A stretch of 64,000 bases of DNA from JAJYVT01 sp035534455 (lineage in GTDB: Bacteria > Actinomycetota > Acidimicrobiia > Acidimicrobiales > RAAP-2), in NCBI GenBank assembly GCA_035534455.1, contig DATLRV010000048.1, forward strand, positions 50,218 through 114,217, in the 5' to 3' direction. Made by a program: the position numbers and the translations under genes. The stretch's first letter is position 1. Each line of letters starts with the position of its first letter. Below, one piece after another: positions 11,043-18,855 of this stretch. Below the pieces are notes generated by a model, which had not been told where the DNA came from, ran no database searches, and was given only the letters and a program-made list of their open reading frames with translations.

Positions 11043-11379
11043 CCTCGGTGTCCTTTCCTACCTTCGTCGGTCCTGCGTCGTCCGTCCTTGCGCCGAGGGA
11101 CCCCGACGCGGTGCTGCGCTTTTGTCCTGCGTTCTTGAGTCTTTCCTCGCTCCGCCCCTCGTAGTGGCCCTCCCTCCGAGGTCGGCACGAGCGCGGCCGC
11201 CGGAGAGGCCATGCGGGAGGACGCCGGAGGGCGCGGTCGCCCGAGGCGCAGGGCACGATAGCCACCTCTCGGCGCACCGGCAAGAACCTGACGCCGGTGA
11301 CGGGGTCTGCACGCCCGATGGACGGCGCCGCCCCGTCTCATCCGGTCGGCGGCATCCGGTCCGCGGCATCCGGCCCGTC
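11043..11379. other. Intergenic region between hppA and the APC permease gene
   Basis: About 340 bases with no supported gene. Near its left end it must hold the hppA promoter. At 11333-11400 a direct duplication of cccgtctcatccggtcggcgg with intervening gcatccggtc units runs into the end of the permease gene. Confidence 0.5.
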
Positions 11380-14376
11380 TCATCCGGTCGGCGGAGCCAG
11401 CGGGCCGTCACCGTCCCGCTCGGCCACCAGCTCGTAGTCCGGGTTCAGGATCGCGAGCCTCCGCCCCCATGCGCCGACCATGCCCTCGGCCACGAGCCTC
11501 GCGCCCGGCTCGATCCCCGGAATACGCGGCCGACCCTGGAAGACGAGGAGGATCCCGCCCGTGCGGTCGGCGAGCGTGGCTTCGAGGTTCGACGTGCCGG
11601 CGCGTGGCTGGACGGTGACGGATTTCACTCGGCCCGCCACACGAACCCGCTGGCGCCACTCGACCTCGCCGATCGGGCGGGTGTCCGCCGCGCGTCGGGC
11701 GAGCGCGAGATCGGCCCCGGAAAGCGGCTCGCGTTCACGCTCCTTCCGGTCGCGTTCCTCCCGGCGCTCCTCCTTGCGTTCGGCACGCTCGGCGCGCTCG
11801 GTGGCCTTCCTCGCGGTCCGGTCTTCCTCTACACGGTCGGGTACACGGTCGGGGCCTTCCTGGCCGGGGGGCTCGAGGCGGGCCACTTCTCCTTCTTCTC
11901 CTTCTTCTCCTTCTTCTCCTTGTTCTCTTCGTTCTCTGGCTCCTCCCCCTTCGCGTGCAGGTGCCCGCTCGCCCGATCGCCCGGGCGTCTCGGCGTCCGT
12001 AGTTTCGGCGCCCCTGCCCTCGGCGGCCCTGCCCTCGGCGGCCGTGCCCTCGGCGGCCGTGCGCTGGGCGGCCGTGCGCTGGGCGGCCGTGCGCTCGGTG
12101 CCCCTGCCCTCGGCGGCCGTGCGCTCGGCGGTCATGCGGCGGTCGGCGATGCGGCGGGCGGCGGCAGAGCGCTGCACGCCGCGCCCGGGGACACCGCGAA
12201 GGTTGTAGGGGACGATGGTTGCGCTGACGTGCGGGACCAGGCTCACGACCCCGGCGATCTTGTCCGCCGTACGGTCGTGGAGCAGCCGCTGCCAACCCCA
12301 TACGAACCCACGGCGCGGCAGCAGGACGGTGCACTCGGTGTCGCCGTCGGCGACGGTGTCGGCCACGAGCTCGAGCGCTGCACGTCCCAGCCGGCGGTCG
12401 GGCGTGTCGACGACGTCGAGCGGCAGCCGTGCCAGCCCGAGCCGTCCCCACTCCGCCTCCAGGCTCGTCGTGGCGCGGCTGTCGATGTCGAAGTGGACAG
12501 CCCGGAGCTCGTCAGGTGAGAGCGTGCGCGCGTACTGGATCGCCCTGGCGGTCGCCATGTCGAGGTCGTCGACGAGGACGATGACGACGTGGCGCCGGAG
12601 GAGCGGCGACTCGGTGACCTTCGCGGCGCTCACCTCGAGGACCTCGCCCTCCTCCTGGTACTGCTTGTGGAGCCGGAGCAGGGCGAGGAAGCCGAGTGGG
12701 AGGATGACCACGATCGCCCAGGCCCCCTCGGTGAACTTGGTGACGATGATGATCGCGTCGACGATGCCGGCCAGCACTCCCGCGGTGCCGTTGATCACCG
12801 CGCCGCGCCGCCAATGCCGCTCGCGGTGGCGCAGGTGGTACCGGAGCATCCCGAGCCCGGCCATGGTGAAGCCGGTGAACACGCCGATGGCGTAGAGCGG
12901 GATGAGACTGTCCACCTTCGCTTGCGAGCCGATGAGCAACAAGACGGACACCACCGTGAGGGCGATGATCCCCGTCGAGAAGACGAGGCGGTGCCCGCGC
13001 CGGTTGAGCTGGCGCGGGAGGTAAGAGTCCGCCGCAGCGAAGCTCGCGAGATAGGGGAAGCCGGTGAAGCTCGTGTTCGCGGCAAGGACGAGAATGAGCA
13101 TCGTCGACGCCTGGAGGAGGACGAACCCCGTCTGGCCGAGTGCGCCGGTGCCGTAGACGTACTTGGCGATCTGCGCGATGACCGTCGGGGTGCCGGAGAT
13201 CCGGGGCGCAGGATGCGTCAACGCGGCGAGCGAGCTCATCCCGAGGACGAGCGAGCCGAGGATCGTCGCCATCCACATCATCGTGATCCGGGCATTGCGC
13301 GCCTCGGGCTGGCGGAAGATGCTCACGCCGTTCGAGATGGCCTCGGTCCCGGTGAGCGCCGAGCCGCCGGACGCGAACGAGCGCAGGATCACGAAGAGGC
13401 CCGCCCCGTAGAGAAGGCCGCTTCCCGGCGCGCCTACGTGGAACGCCCCGGCGACGTGGATCGAGTGGGTGACGAGCTGGCCCGCCAACGCGCGGTACGT
13501 GCCCACCACGATCAGCACCGCCATGTTGGCGACGAAGAAGTAGGTGGGCACCGCGAAGACCCGTCCGGCCTCCCGGACGCCCCGGAGGTTCGCGTAGCAG
13601 ATCAACACGACGAGACCGACGGAGATCCACGTGGTCTCCGGCGCGAGCGACGGGAAGACGGACGTCAGCGCGGCGACGCCGGCGGCGACCGACACCGCGA
13701 CGGTGAGGGTGTAGTCGATGAGCAGGGACATCGCCGCGATCTGCGCGATCCGCGGACCGAAGTTCTCGCGCGACACCACGTAGGCGCCCCCGGCCTTCGT
13801 GTACACCTTCACGACCTGCAGGTACGAGAGGGTGACGAAGGCCAGGACGACGATCACCGCGATGGTGATCGGGACGACGAGCGAGAAGGCGGCGACACCC
13901 ACGATCTGGACGAGGGGGATGAGCGCCTCTTCCGTCGCATACGCCGAGGAGGAGATGACGTCGGACGACAGGACGGCGAGCGCCGTCGGGCGACCGAGCC
14001 GCTCGACGGCGAGGCGGTCGGTAGTGAGCGGCGGTCCGAGCAGCTTGTTCTTCAGCCGGTACCGGAACGCCTCGGGGTAGCCCGCCGCAGAGTCGACCGG
14101 GATCGCCGAGGGCCGTGTCATCGACGTTGGATGCGGCGGCACGACGGTATCCGCTGCGTGCGGTGCCACCGGGCCGCGGAGCGTGGGCTGACGCCCGACC
14201 GGGTCGGTCCCCTCCACCCCGCCACCGTCAGCGCCGCCGTCAGCCCCGCCACCGTCAGCGCCGCCGTCAGCCCCGCCGTCACCGGCACCACCACCCGCGT
14301 CCCCGAAGACCGCGCCGGCGCGCTCTTGGTGCCAGGGTCCCCCGAACGCGTCGGAGCCGTTGCCGGGATCGGGCAT
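11380..14376 (-). CDS. APC-family permease with a fused C-terminal OB-fold domain
   Basis: 998 residues if started at 14376, 913 if at the ATG at 14121 (MTRPSAIPVDS), where homology starts; neither has a strong ribosome site. After a Gly/Asp repeat N-terminus, an APC transporter of about 12 helices follows (SSDVISSSAYATEE, TKAGGAYVVSRENFGP, SGGSALTGTEAISNGV) with a cytoplasmic tail of about 150 residues (VVIVLVDDLDMATARAIQYA). Then comes a ~160-residue linker rich in Ala, Glu and Arg (RTAAQRTAAQ, GEEGEEGEEGE), and a final ~110 residues match the OB-fold protein normally encoded as a separate gene near trkA in actinobacteria (QRVRVAGRVKSVTVQPRAGT, LVAEGMVGAWGRRLAILNPD). The divergent trkA pair suggests a role in K+ or amino-acid transport. 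Confidence 0.8.
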   Translation of the reverse strand: MPDPGNGSDAFGGPWHQERAGAVFGDAGGGAGDGGADGGADGGGADGGADGGGVEGTDPVGRQPTLRGPVAPHAADTVVPPHPTSMTRPSAIPVDSAAGYPEAFRYRLKNKLLGPPLTTDRLAVERLGRPTALAVLSSDVISSSAYATEEALIPLVQIVGVAAFSLVVPITIAVIVVLAFVTLSYLQVVKVYTKAGGAYVVSRENFGPRIAQIAAMSLLIDYTLTVAVSVAAGVAALTSVFPSLAPETTWISVGLVVLICYANLRGVREAGRVFAVPTYFFVANMAVLIVVGTYRALAGQLVTHSIHVAGAFHVGAPGSGLLYGAGLFVILRSFASGGSALTGTEAISNGVSIFRQPEARNARITMMWMATILGSLVLGMSSLAALTHPAPRISGTPTVIAQIAKYVYGTGALGQTGFVLLQASTMLILVLAANTSFTGFPYLASFAAADSYLPRQLNRRGHRLVFSTGIIALTVVSVLLLIGSQAKVDSLIPLYAIGVFTGFTMAGLGMLRYHLRHRERHWRRGAVINGTAGVLAGIVDAIIIVTKFTEGAWAIVVILPLGFLALLRLHKQYQEEGEVLEVSAAKVTESPLLRRHVVIVLVDDLDMATARAIQYARTLSPDELRAVHFDIDSRATTSLEAEWGRLGLARLPLDVVDTPDRRLGRAALELVADTVADGDTECTVLLPRRGFVWGWQRLLHDRTADKIAGVVSLVPHVSATIVPYNLRGVPGRGVQRSAAARRIADRRMTAERTAAEGRGTERTAAQRTAAQRTAAEGTAAEGRAAEGRGAETTDAETPGRSGERAPAREGGGARERREQGEEGEEGEEGEVARLEPPGQEGPDRVPDRVEEDRTARKATERAERAERKEERREERDRKEREREPLSGADLALARRAADTRPIGEVEWRQRVRVAGRVKSVTVQPRAGTSNLEATLADRTGGILLVFQGRPRIPGIEPGARLVAEGMVGAWGRRLAILNPDYELVAERDGDGPLAPPTG
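11995..12150 (-). repeat. AAEGR/TAAQR-encoding repeat in the permease linker
   Basis: Imperfect tandem units based on gccctcggcggc and gcgctgggcggc on the plus strand encode an Ala-Glu-Arg-Gly-rich linker between the permease tail and the OB-fold domain. A second array (ccttcttct, 11888-11935) encodes the GEEGEEGEEGE part. Confidence 0.7.
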
Positions 14377-14488
14377 CCGCGCAAGCGTAGAGCGGCGGCG
14401 GCGGCGTCCGTCCCCGTCATCCACGCCGGTATGCGTGCTCCATGCGTCCGTCTTTACACGCGGCGGCGATCCGTGTAGCACTTGCCGG
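14377..14488. promoter_or_regulatory. Divergent promoter region between the permease and trkA genes
   Basis: A 112-base gap separates the two divergent units if the longer permease start is used (368 bases for the shorter one). No convincing -35/-10 pair or operator palindrome is evident to me, but both units must be driven from here. Confidence 0.4.
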
Positions 14489-15187
14489 ATGCACGTCGTG
14501 GTGGTGGGCTGCGGCCGGGTCGGATCGGGGCTCGCCGTCTCCTTGACCGGTGAGGGGCACACCGTCGCCATCATCGACCGGAACCCGCGCGCCTTCCGGC
14601 GGCTCCCCGAGGACTGGAGTGGGCAGCGGGTGCACGGTTCGGGCTTCGACCGCACGCACCTCGACATGGCGGGCGCGGACCGGGCGAACGCTCTGGCAGC
14701 CGTGACGAACGGGGACAACAGCAACATCCTCACCGTGCGCATCGCTCGCGAGACCTACGGCATCGTCCACGTCGTCGCCCGCATCTACGACCCTCGCCGA
14801 GCCGAGATCTACCAGCGCCTCGGCATCCCGACCGTGGCCACCGTCACGTGGACGATCGACCAGGTCCGGCGGCGGCTGCTGACGAGCGAGGTCGCCACCG
14901 AGTGGTCCGACCCGTCCGGCAAGCTCCGCCTCGTCGAGAGGGAGCTCCCTGGCGCATGGGCGGGCCGGCGGCTCGGCGACATCGACCTTCCCGGGGAGAT
15001 CTCCCTCGTGGCAGTGACCCGCGCGGGTGTGCCCCGCGTCCACGCCGACGACCTGATCGGCCAGGAGGGCGACCTCCTCCATCTGGCGGTCACCCAGGAC
15101 GCCGTGGGCGAGCTCGAACGGCGCTGTGGCGACGGCGGCGGGGCGACAGGGCCGGCGGGGCCGGCGGGACCGAAGGGACGTCGATGA
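14489..15187 (+). CDS. TrkA-family K+ channel/transport regulatory protein (first of pair)
   Basis: 232 residues: an RCK_N Rossmann domain (MHVVVVGCGRVGSGLAVSL, then VAIIDRNPRAFRRL) followed by a short RCK_C domain. It binds NAD(H) or ATP and gates a potassium transport subunit at the membrane. Mycobacteria have the matching pair CeoB/CeoC beside an APC permease. The ATG is within a GCCGG-rich leader with no strong ribosome site. Its stop overlaps the start of the second trkA gene (ATGA), so the pair is translationally coupled. No TrkH/KtrB membrane subunit is in the window. Confidence 0.88.
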   Translation: MHVVVVGCGRVGSGLAVSLTGEGHTVAIIDRNPRAFRRLPEDWSGQRVHGSGFDRTHLDMAGADRANALAAVTNGDNSNILTVRIARETYGIVHVVARIYDPRRAEIYQRLGIPTVATVTWTIDQVRRRLLTSEVATEWSDPSGKLRLVERELPGAWAGRRLGDIDLPGEISLVAVTRAGVPRVHADDLIGQEGDLLHLAVTQDAVGELERRCGDGGGATGPAGPAGPKGRR

Positions 15188-15849
15188 GGGTCGCCATCGC
15201 GGGAGCGGGGAGCGTCGGCACGGCGATCGCGCGGGATCTCCAGGCGAACGGCCACGAGGTGCTCGTCCTCGAGCAGGATCCCGAGCTCGTCCAGGAGCGG
15301 CGCGACGAGGTGCCGGGCGTGCACTGGATCGCGGCCGACGCCTGCGAGGTGTCGTCGCTGGACGCCGCGGGCTTCGCCTCGGTCGACGTTGTCGTGGCCG
15401 CCACGGGGGACGACGAGGACAACCTGGTCGTGTCGCTGCTCGCGAAGCAGGAGTTCGCGGTCCCCAGAGTCGTTGCCCGGGTCAACAACTCGAAGAACCA
15501 GTGGCTGTTCAACGAGAGCTGGGGCGTCGACGTGTACGTCTCCACGCCCCAGCTGCTCACGGCTCTGGTGGAAGAAGCCGTCTCGGTCGGGTCATTGGTG
15601 CGCCTCCTGCAGTTCCAGGGCGGGACCGCGCACCTCGTTGAGGTGACGCTCGCACAGGACTCCCCGGCCGCCGGCGTGGCGATCGCCGACCTCGGGGTGC
15701 CCCGCGACGCCACCGTCGTGGCCGTCGTCCGACGGGACCGGCTCGTCGTGCCACGTGGGGACACGGTGCTGCAGTCGGGCGACGAGGTGCTCGTGCTCGT
15801 CACGAGCGACGTCGAGCCGACAGTCCACGCGCTCTTCATCGGCAGCTGA
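15184..15849 (+). CDS. TrkA-family K+ transport regulatory protein (second of pair)
   Basis: 221 residues with RCK_N (MRVAIAGAGSVGTAIARDL, VLVLEQDPELV, ATGDDEDNLVVSLLAK) and RCK_C (VAIADLGVPRDATVVAVVR, GDEVLVLV) domains. It is a paralogue of the gene directly upstream and overlaps it by four bases. The pair is expected to form a heteromeric or homomeric RCK ring that senses nucleotide. The strongly conserved N-terminal GxGxxG(T) dinucleotide motif is intact. Confidence 0.9.
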   Translation: MRVAIAGAGSVGTAIARDLQANGHEVLVLEQDPELVQERRDEVPGVHWIAADACEVSSLDAAGFASVDVVVAATGDDEDNLVVSLLAKQEFAVPRVVARVNNSKNQWLFNESWGVDVYVSTPQLLTALVEEAVSVGSLVRLLQFQGGTAHLVEVTLAQDSPAAGVAIADLGVPRDATVVAVVRRDRLVVPRGDTVLQSGDEVLVLVTSDVEPTVHALFIGS

Positions 15850-15965
15850 CGGCCCCCGTGCGCACGCGGCGCACGCGGCGCGCATGCGGCACGCATGCGG
15901 CACGCACGGCGCGCACTCAGCGCCATTGGCACGGCATGGCGGGTGGGGCACCGTACGATTGGCGC

Positions 15966-16886
15966 GTGAGAGCGGCGTTCTTCGACCTCGACAAGACGGT
16001 CATCGCCAAGGGGTCGATCCCGGCCTTCGGTCCGCCCTTCCGTCGCGGCGGGCTCGTGAACCGGCGCGTGGTGGTACGCGCCTTGATCGGGCAGCTGATC
16101 TACCTTCACCTCGGCGCGGACGAGAACCGGCTGGCGCGCATCCGCGAGTCGATGCTCGCCGTCACGAAGGGATGGCCGCGCGACCGGGTCCGGGAGATCG
16201 TGAGGGAGACCCTGCTCGAGACGGTGGAGCCCCTCATCTACAAAGAGGCGCTGGAGTTGATGGAGGCCCATCACCAGGCAGGCGACCGTGTCTACCTCGT
16301 CTCGGCCTCACCCGAGGAGATCGTGGTGCCGCTCGCCGAGCTCCTCGGCGCGGACGGCGCGATCGCCTCGGTCGGCGAGGTCGACGGGGAGGGGCGCTAC
16401 ACCGGGAAGATGGCGTTCTACGCGTCCGGCGAAGGGAAGGCCGACGCGATCCACGCCCTCGCGGCGCGGGCCGCGTTGGACCTCGAGTCGTCCTCGGCCT
16501 ACTCCGACTCCGCGACGGACCTCCCGATGCTCGACGCGGTGGGGCACCCGGTGGCGGTGAACCCCGACCGCGCGCTGAGCAAGGTCGCGCGCGAGCGCGG
16601 CTGGGAGGTCCGGCAGTTCACCAAGCCGGTGCGGTTGCGGAACCGGATGACCGTCCGCACACCGGTGCTGACGACCGGCGTCGCGCTGGCGGCCGGGGCG
16701 GTGGCGCTGTGGTGGCGGAGCCGCCACATGCGCCCGAACGACCAACTGCGGAGCGAGCGGCGCGCTGGGGCAACCGCGCTAGGACCGCTGAGACCGGTGG
16801 GACCGGTGGGACCGGTGGGGCCGGCCACGGAGCACGGTGTCGGCGTGGCGCGCTGGCGCGCGGTGCTGGCGAACCACGCGCTCTGA
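15966..16886 (+). CDS. HAD-IB family phosphatase (SerB-like) with C-terminal membrane segment
   Basis: 306 residues from the GTG at 15966 (VRAAFFDLDKTVIAK), chosen because the HAD nucleophile motif FFDLDKT (first Asp) starts here; upstream codons encode a repetitive Arg/His/Ala stretch from a GC repeat and are unlikely to be protein. Motif II is LVSASPEE, and motif IV is YSDSATDLPMLDAVG. The family includes phosphoserine phosphatase and lysophospholipid phosphatases; the substrate is unknown. A single hydrophobic segment (about residues 230-247, VLTTGVALAAGAVALWW) suggests a tail anchor, followed by a (PVG)n repeat. It follows the trkA pair at 116 bases. Confidence 0.85.
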   Translation: MRAAFFDLDKTVIAKGSIPAFGPPFRRGGLVNRRVVVRALIGQLIYLHLGADENRLARIRESMLAVTKGWPRDRVREIVRETLLETVEPLIYKEALELMEAHHQAGDRVYLVSASPEEIVVPLAELLGADGAIASVGEVDGEGRYTGKMAFYASGEGKADAIHALAARAALDLESSSAYSDSATDLPMLDAVGHPVAVNPDRALSKVARERGWEVRQFTKPVRLRNRMTVRTPVLTTGVALAAGAVALWWRSRHMRPNDQLRSERRAGATALGPLRPVGPVGPVGPATEHGVGVARWRAVLANHAL

Positions 16887-16920
16887 CCGATCGGCGATCG
16901 GGGCGTGCGACGCGGTGGGC

Positions 16921-16995
16921 TCAGGCGGCCCGTAGGCGACGAGCCGCGACGACTCCGACGGCGACGAGGACGGCGAGGAACAGAAGCTTCTTCAT
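16921..16995 (-). CDS. Small single-pass membrane protein (24 residues)
   Basis: The sequence MKKLLFLAVLVAVGVVAA followed by RRLRAA is a lysine start, one hydrophobic helix and a basic end. A GGGGCG element lies just before the ATG. It resembles the short MKKLL-type membrane proteins common in actinobacteria, such as the DLW-39 family, but lacks their C-terminal signature. It sits between the HAD gene and the sigma-factor gene, in the direction of the latter. Function unknown. Confidence 0.5.
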   Translation of the reverse strand: MKKLLFLAVLVAVGVVAARRLRAA

Positions 16996-17101
16996 CGCCC
17001 CGATCGTAGTCCCCGGACGGGACGCCGCAGCCCCAACGACGGGACGCCGCAGCCCCACGGACGGCGCGGGCGACGGCGCGGGACGGGACCGCGGGCGGCG
17101 C

Positions 17102-18040
17102 TCAGACCGTGAGCAGGTCCCGGGCGCCGGTGTCCGAAGACGGGTGACGAAGCTTGGACATCGCCCGTGCCTCGATCTGGCGAATGCGCTCGCGGGTGAG
17201 ATTGAAGTGCTCCCCGACCTCCTCGAGCGTCCGAGGCTCGCCGCGGTCCAGGCCGAAGCGCAGTCGCAGGATCTCCCGCTCGCGCTCGTCGAGCGGTGAG
17301 AGCAGGCGGCCGATCTCCTCGGGGAGGAGCGACACCGCGGCCACCTCGAAAGGCGACTCCGCGGAGCGGTCCTCCACCACGTCCCCGAGCTCTGCGTCTC
17401 CGTCCTCACGCAGCGGCTCGGAGAGGGACAGCGGCTCCGCCCGGAACCGCAACGCCTCCACCAGCTTGTCCTCGGGCATCTCGACTTCCATGCCGAGCTC
17501 GGCGAGCGTCGCCGGCCGCCCGAGCTTCAGTTCGAGGCGCGCCTGGGCCTTCTGGACACGCGCCAGCGTGTCACCCGCATGGACCGGCAGCCGGATCGTG
17601 CGGCCGGTGTTGGCGATGCCGCGCGTGATGGCCTGGCGGATCCACCACGTCGCGTAGGTCGAGAACTTGAAGCCCTTGCGCCAGTCGAACTTCTCGACGG
17701 CGTGCATCAGGCCGAGGTTCCCCTCCTGGATCAGGTCGAGGAGCGGGAGGCCCGACGCCTGGTACTTCTTGGCGATGGAGACCACCAGCCGGAGGTTCGA
17801 CTGGACGAAGGTCTGCTGCGCCCGCTCGCCGGCGTTGATCACCCGGCGCAGCTCGCGCTTCTTCGTCGCCGGAAGCGCCTTGGGGGCCTTGCGGGTCTCC
17901 TCCTCGGCGTCGCGGCCGGCTTCGATGGCCTGCGCGAGCCGGACTTCGTCGTCCTTGGTCAGCAGGGGGTACTGACCGATATCGGTCAGGTACAGACGTA
18001 CGAGATCCTCGTCGTCGCGTTCGATGCGTTCCTTCGCCAA
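17102..18040 (-). CDS. RNA polymerase sigma-70 family factor (HrdB/SigB type)
   Basis: 312 residues from a TTG start at 18040 (LAKERIERDDEDLV), chosen because no ATG or GTG lies nearby in frame and conservation begins here. Region 1.2: DLVRLYLTDIGQYPLL; region 2: NLRLVVSIAKKYQASG, LLDLIQEGNLGLMHAVEKFD and FSTYATWWIRQAITRGI; region 3: TLARVQKAQARLE; region 4: LDEREREILRLRFGLD, LEEVGEHFNLTRERIRQIEA. It lacks region 1.1, so it is a small principal-like (group 1/2) sigma factor directing core RNA polymerase to -10/-35 promoters. Sigma factors of this size in actinobacteria are either the housekeeping SigB-like or HrdB paralogues. Confidence 0.9.
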   Translation of the reverse strand: MAKERIERDDEDLVRLYLTDIGQYPLLTKDDEVRLAQAIEAGRDAEEETRKAPKALPATKKRELRRVINAGERAQQTFVQSNLRLVVSIAKKYQASGLPLLDLIQEGNLGLMHAVEKFDWRKGFKFSTYATWWIRQAITRGIANTGRTIRLPVHAGDTLARVQKAQARLELKLGRPATLAELGMEVEMPEDKLVEALRFRAEPLSLSEPLREDGDAELGDVVEDRSAESPFEVAAVSLLPEEIGRLLSPLDEREREILRLRFGLDRGEPRTLEEVGEHFNLTRERIRQIEARAMSKLRHPSSDTGARDLLTV

Positions 18041-18198
18041 AACCCGTCCCGAGCCTTCCCGTGTAGCACGTTCGGCGCCGGCCGGGCATTTCGGCTCCCG
18101 CGCCGGCCCTACGTGGACCTCGACTCCTGTGCGGGCACAGGGAGCCGGTGAAGTGATTTTACAGGGGGGGTCAAGTGCCACCCCGCACCTTCTCGCCC

Positions 18199-18855
18199 TT
18201 ACCCGGCGAAATTGGCCTCCGACCAGGTGAAAAGGGTGCCCTCCCTCCCTTGGTGCAACACCGGGTCCCCCAACGCACGGGTCCATTCAGCGGCCAGCTG
18301 GGCATCCGCCGGATCGCCCACGACCTCGTCCGCGAGGGCTTGCGCGGCGGCGAGCTCCTCCTCTTCGTCGCGCACCACGAGCGTGAGCGCTCGGATGGCC
18401 GGTCCGTCGGCAACCGGCGCCAGTCCGTCGCCGTACTCCCGATAGGACACGAGGAGAAGCGGCAGCACCACCCGGGCGAGGCCGACGAGGAAGCGGCGGC
18501 CGGCGGTCTCGTCGTCCCCCTCCCACGCCCCCGGCGCCAGGCGGGCGAGCAGCGTCGATGCCGTCCTGCCCACCGGGCGCGTGAGCTGCTCTGGGTCGAC
18601 CCCGGCGAGGACCGGCAGGCGGGCCTCCCACAGCTCGGCGTGCCAGGCGTGCTGCGCGCTCGCCTCGAAGCAGAGGACCCGCGCCGCATCGGGGAGATCG
18701 GGCGCGGCGGCCCACGTCCCGGTCAGCTCGAAGAGGCGGCGCTCCACCCAGCAATAGGCGCCGTGGCGCACTGCGGCATCCGCGTGCGTGAGGGCGTGGT
18801 CGGCGACGCGGGCGCCGGCCGGGTCGGCGGCCTCCGGCTGTCCGGCGCCAGCCAT
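18199..18855 (-). CDS. Conserved hypothetical protein, possibly ferritin-like
   Basis: 218 residues, helical, no signal peptide. The spacing of acidic and histidine residues in WVERRLFELTG and HAWHAELWEARLP is reminiscent of ferritin-like four-helix bundles, but no full metal motif set can be demonstrated. The ATG overlaps the nadE stop by one base (TGATG), so the two are probably cotranscribed and coupled. Function not assigned. Confidence 0.65.
   Translation of the reverse strand: MAGAGQPEAADPAGARVADHALTHADAAVRHGAYCWVERRLFELTGTWAAAPDLPDAARVLCFEASAQHAWHAELWEARLPVLAGVDPEQLTRPVGRTASTLLARLAPGAWEGDDETAGRRFLVGLARVVLPLLLVSYREYGDGLAPVADGPAIRALTLVVRDEEEELAAAQALADEVVGDPADAQLAAEWTRALGDPVLHQGREGTLFTWSEANFAG

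Noticed and set aside
12589..14478. 629-codon plus-strand frame opposite the permease
   Set aside because: Antisense shadow; the permease frame has full domain homology.
15858..15965. N-terminal extension of the HAD phosphatase
   Set aside because: These codons come from a gcacgcggc repeat and give RTRRT/HAART sequence; the HAD motif begins right at the GTG at 15966.
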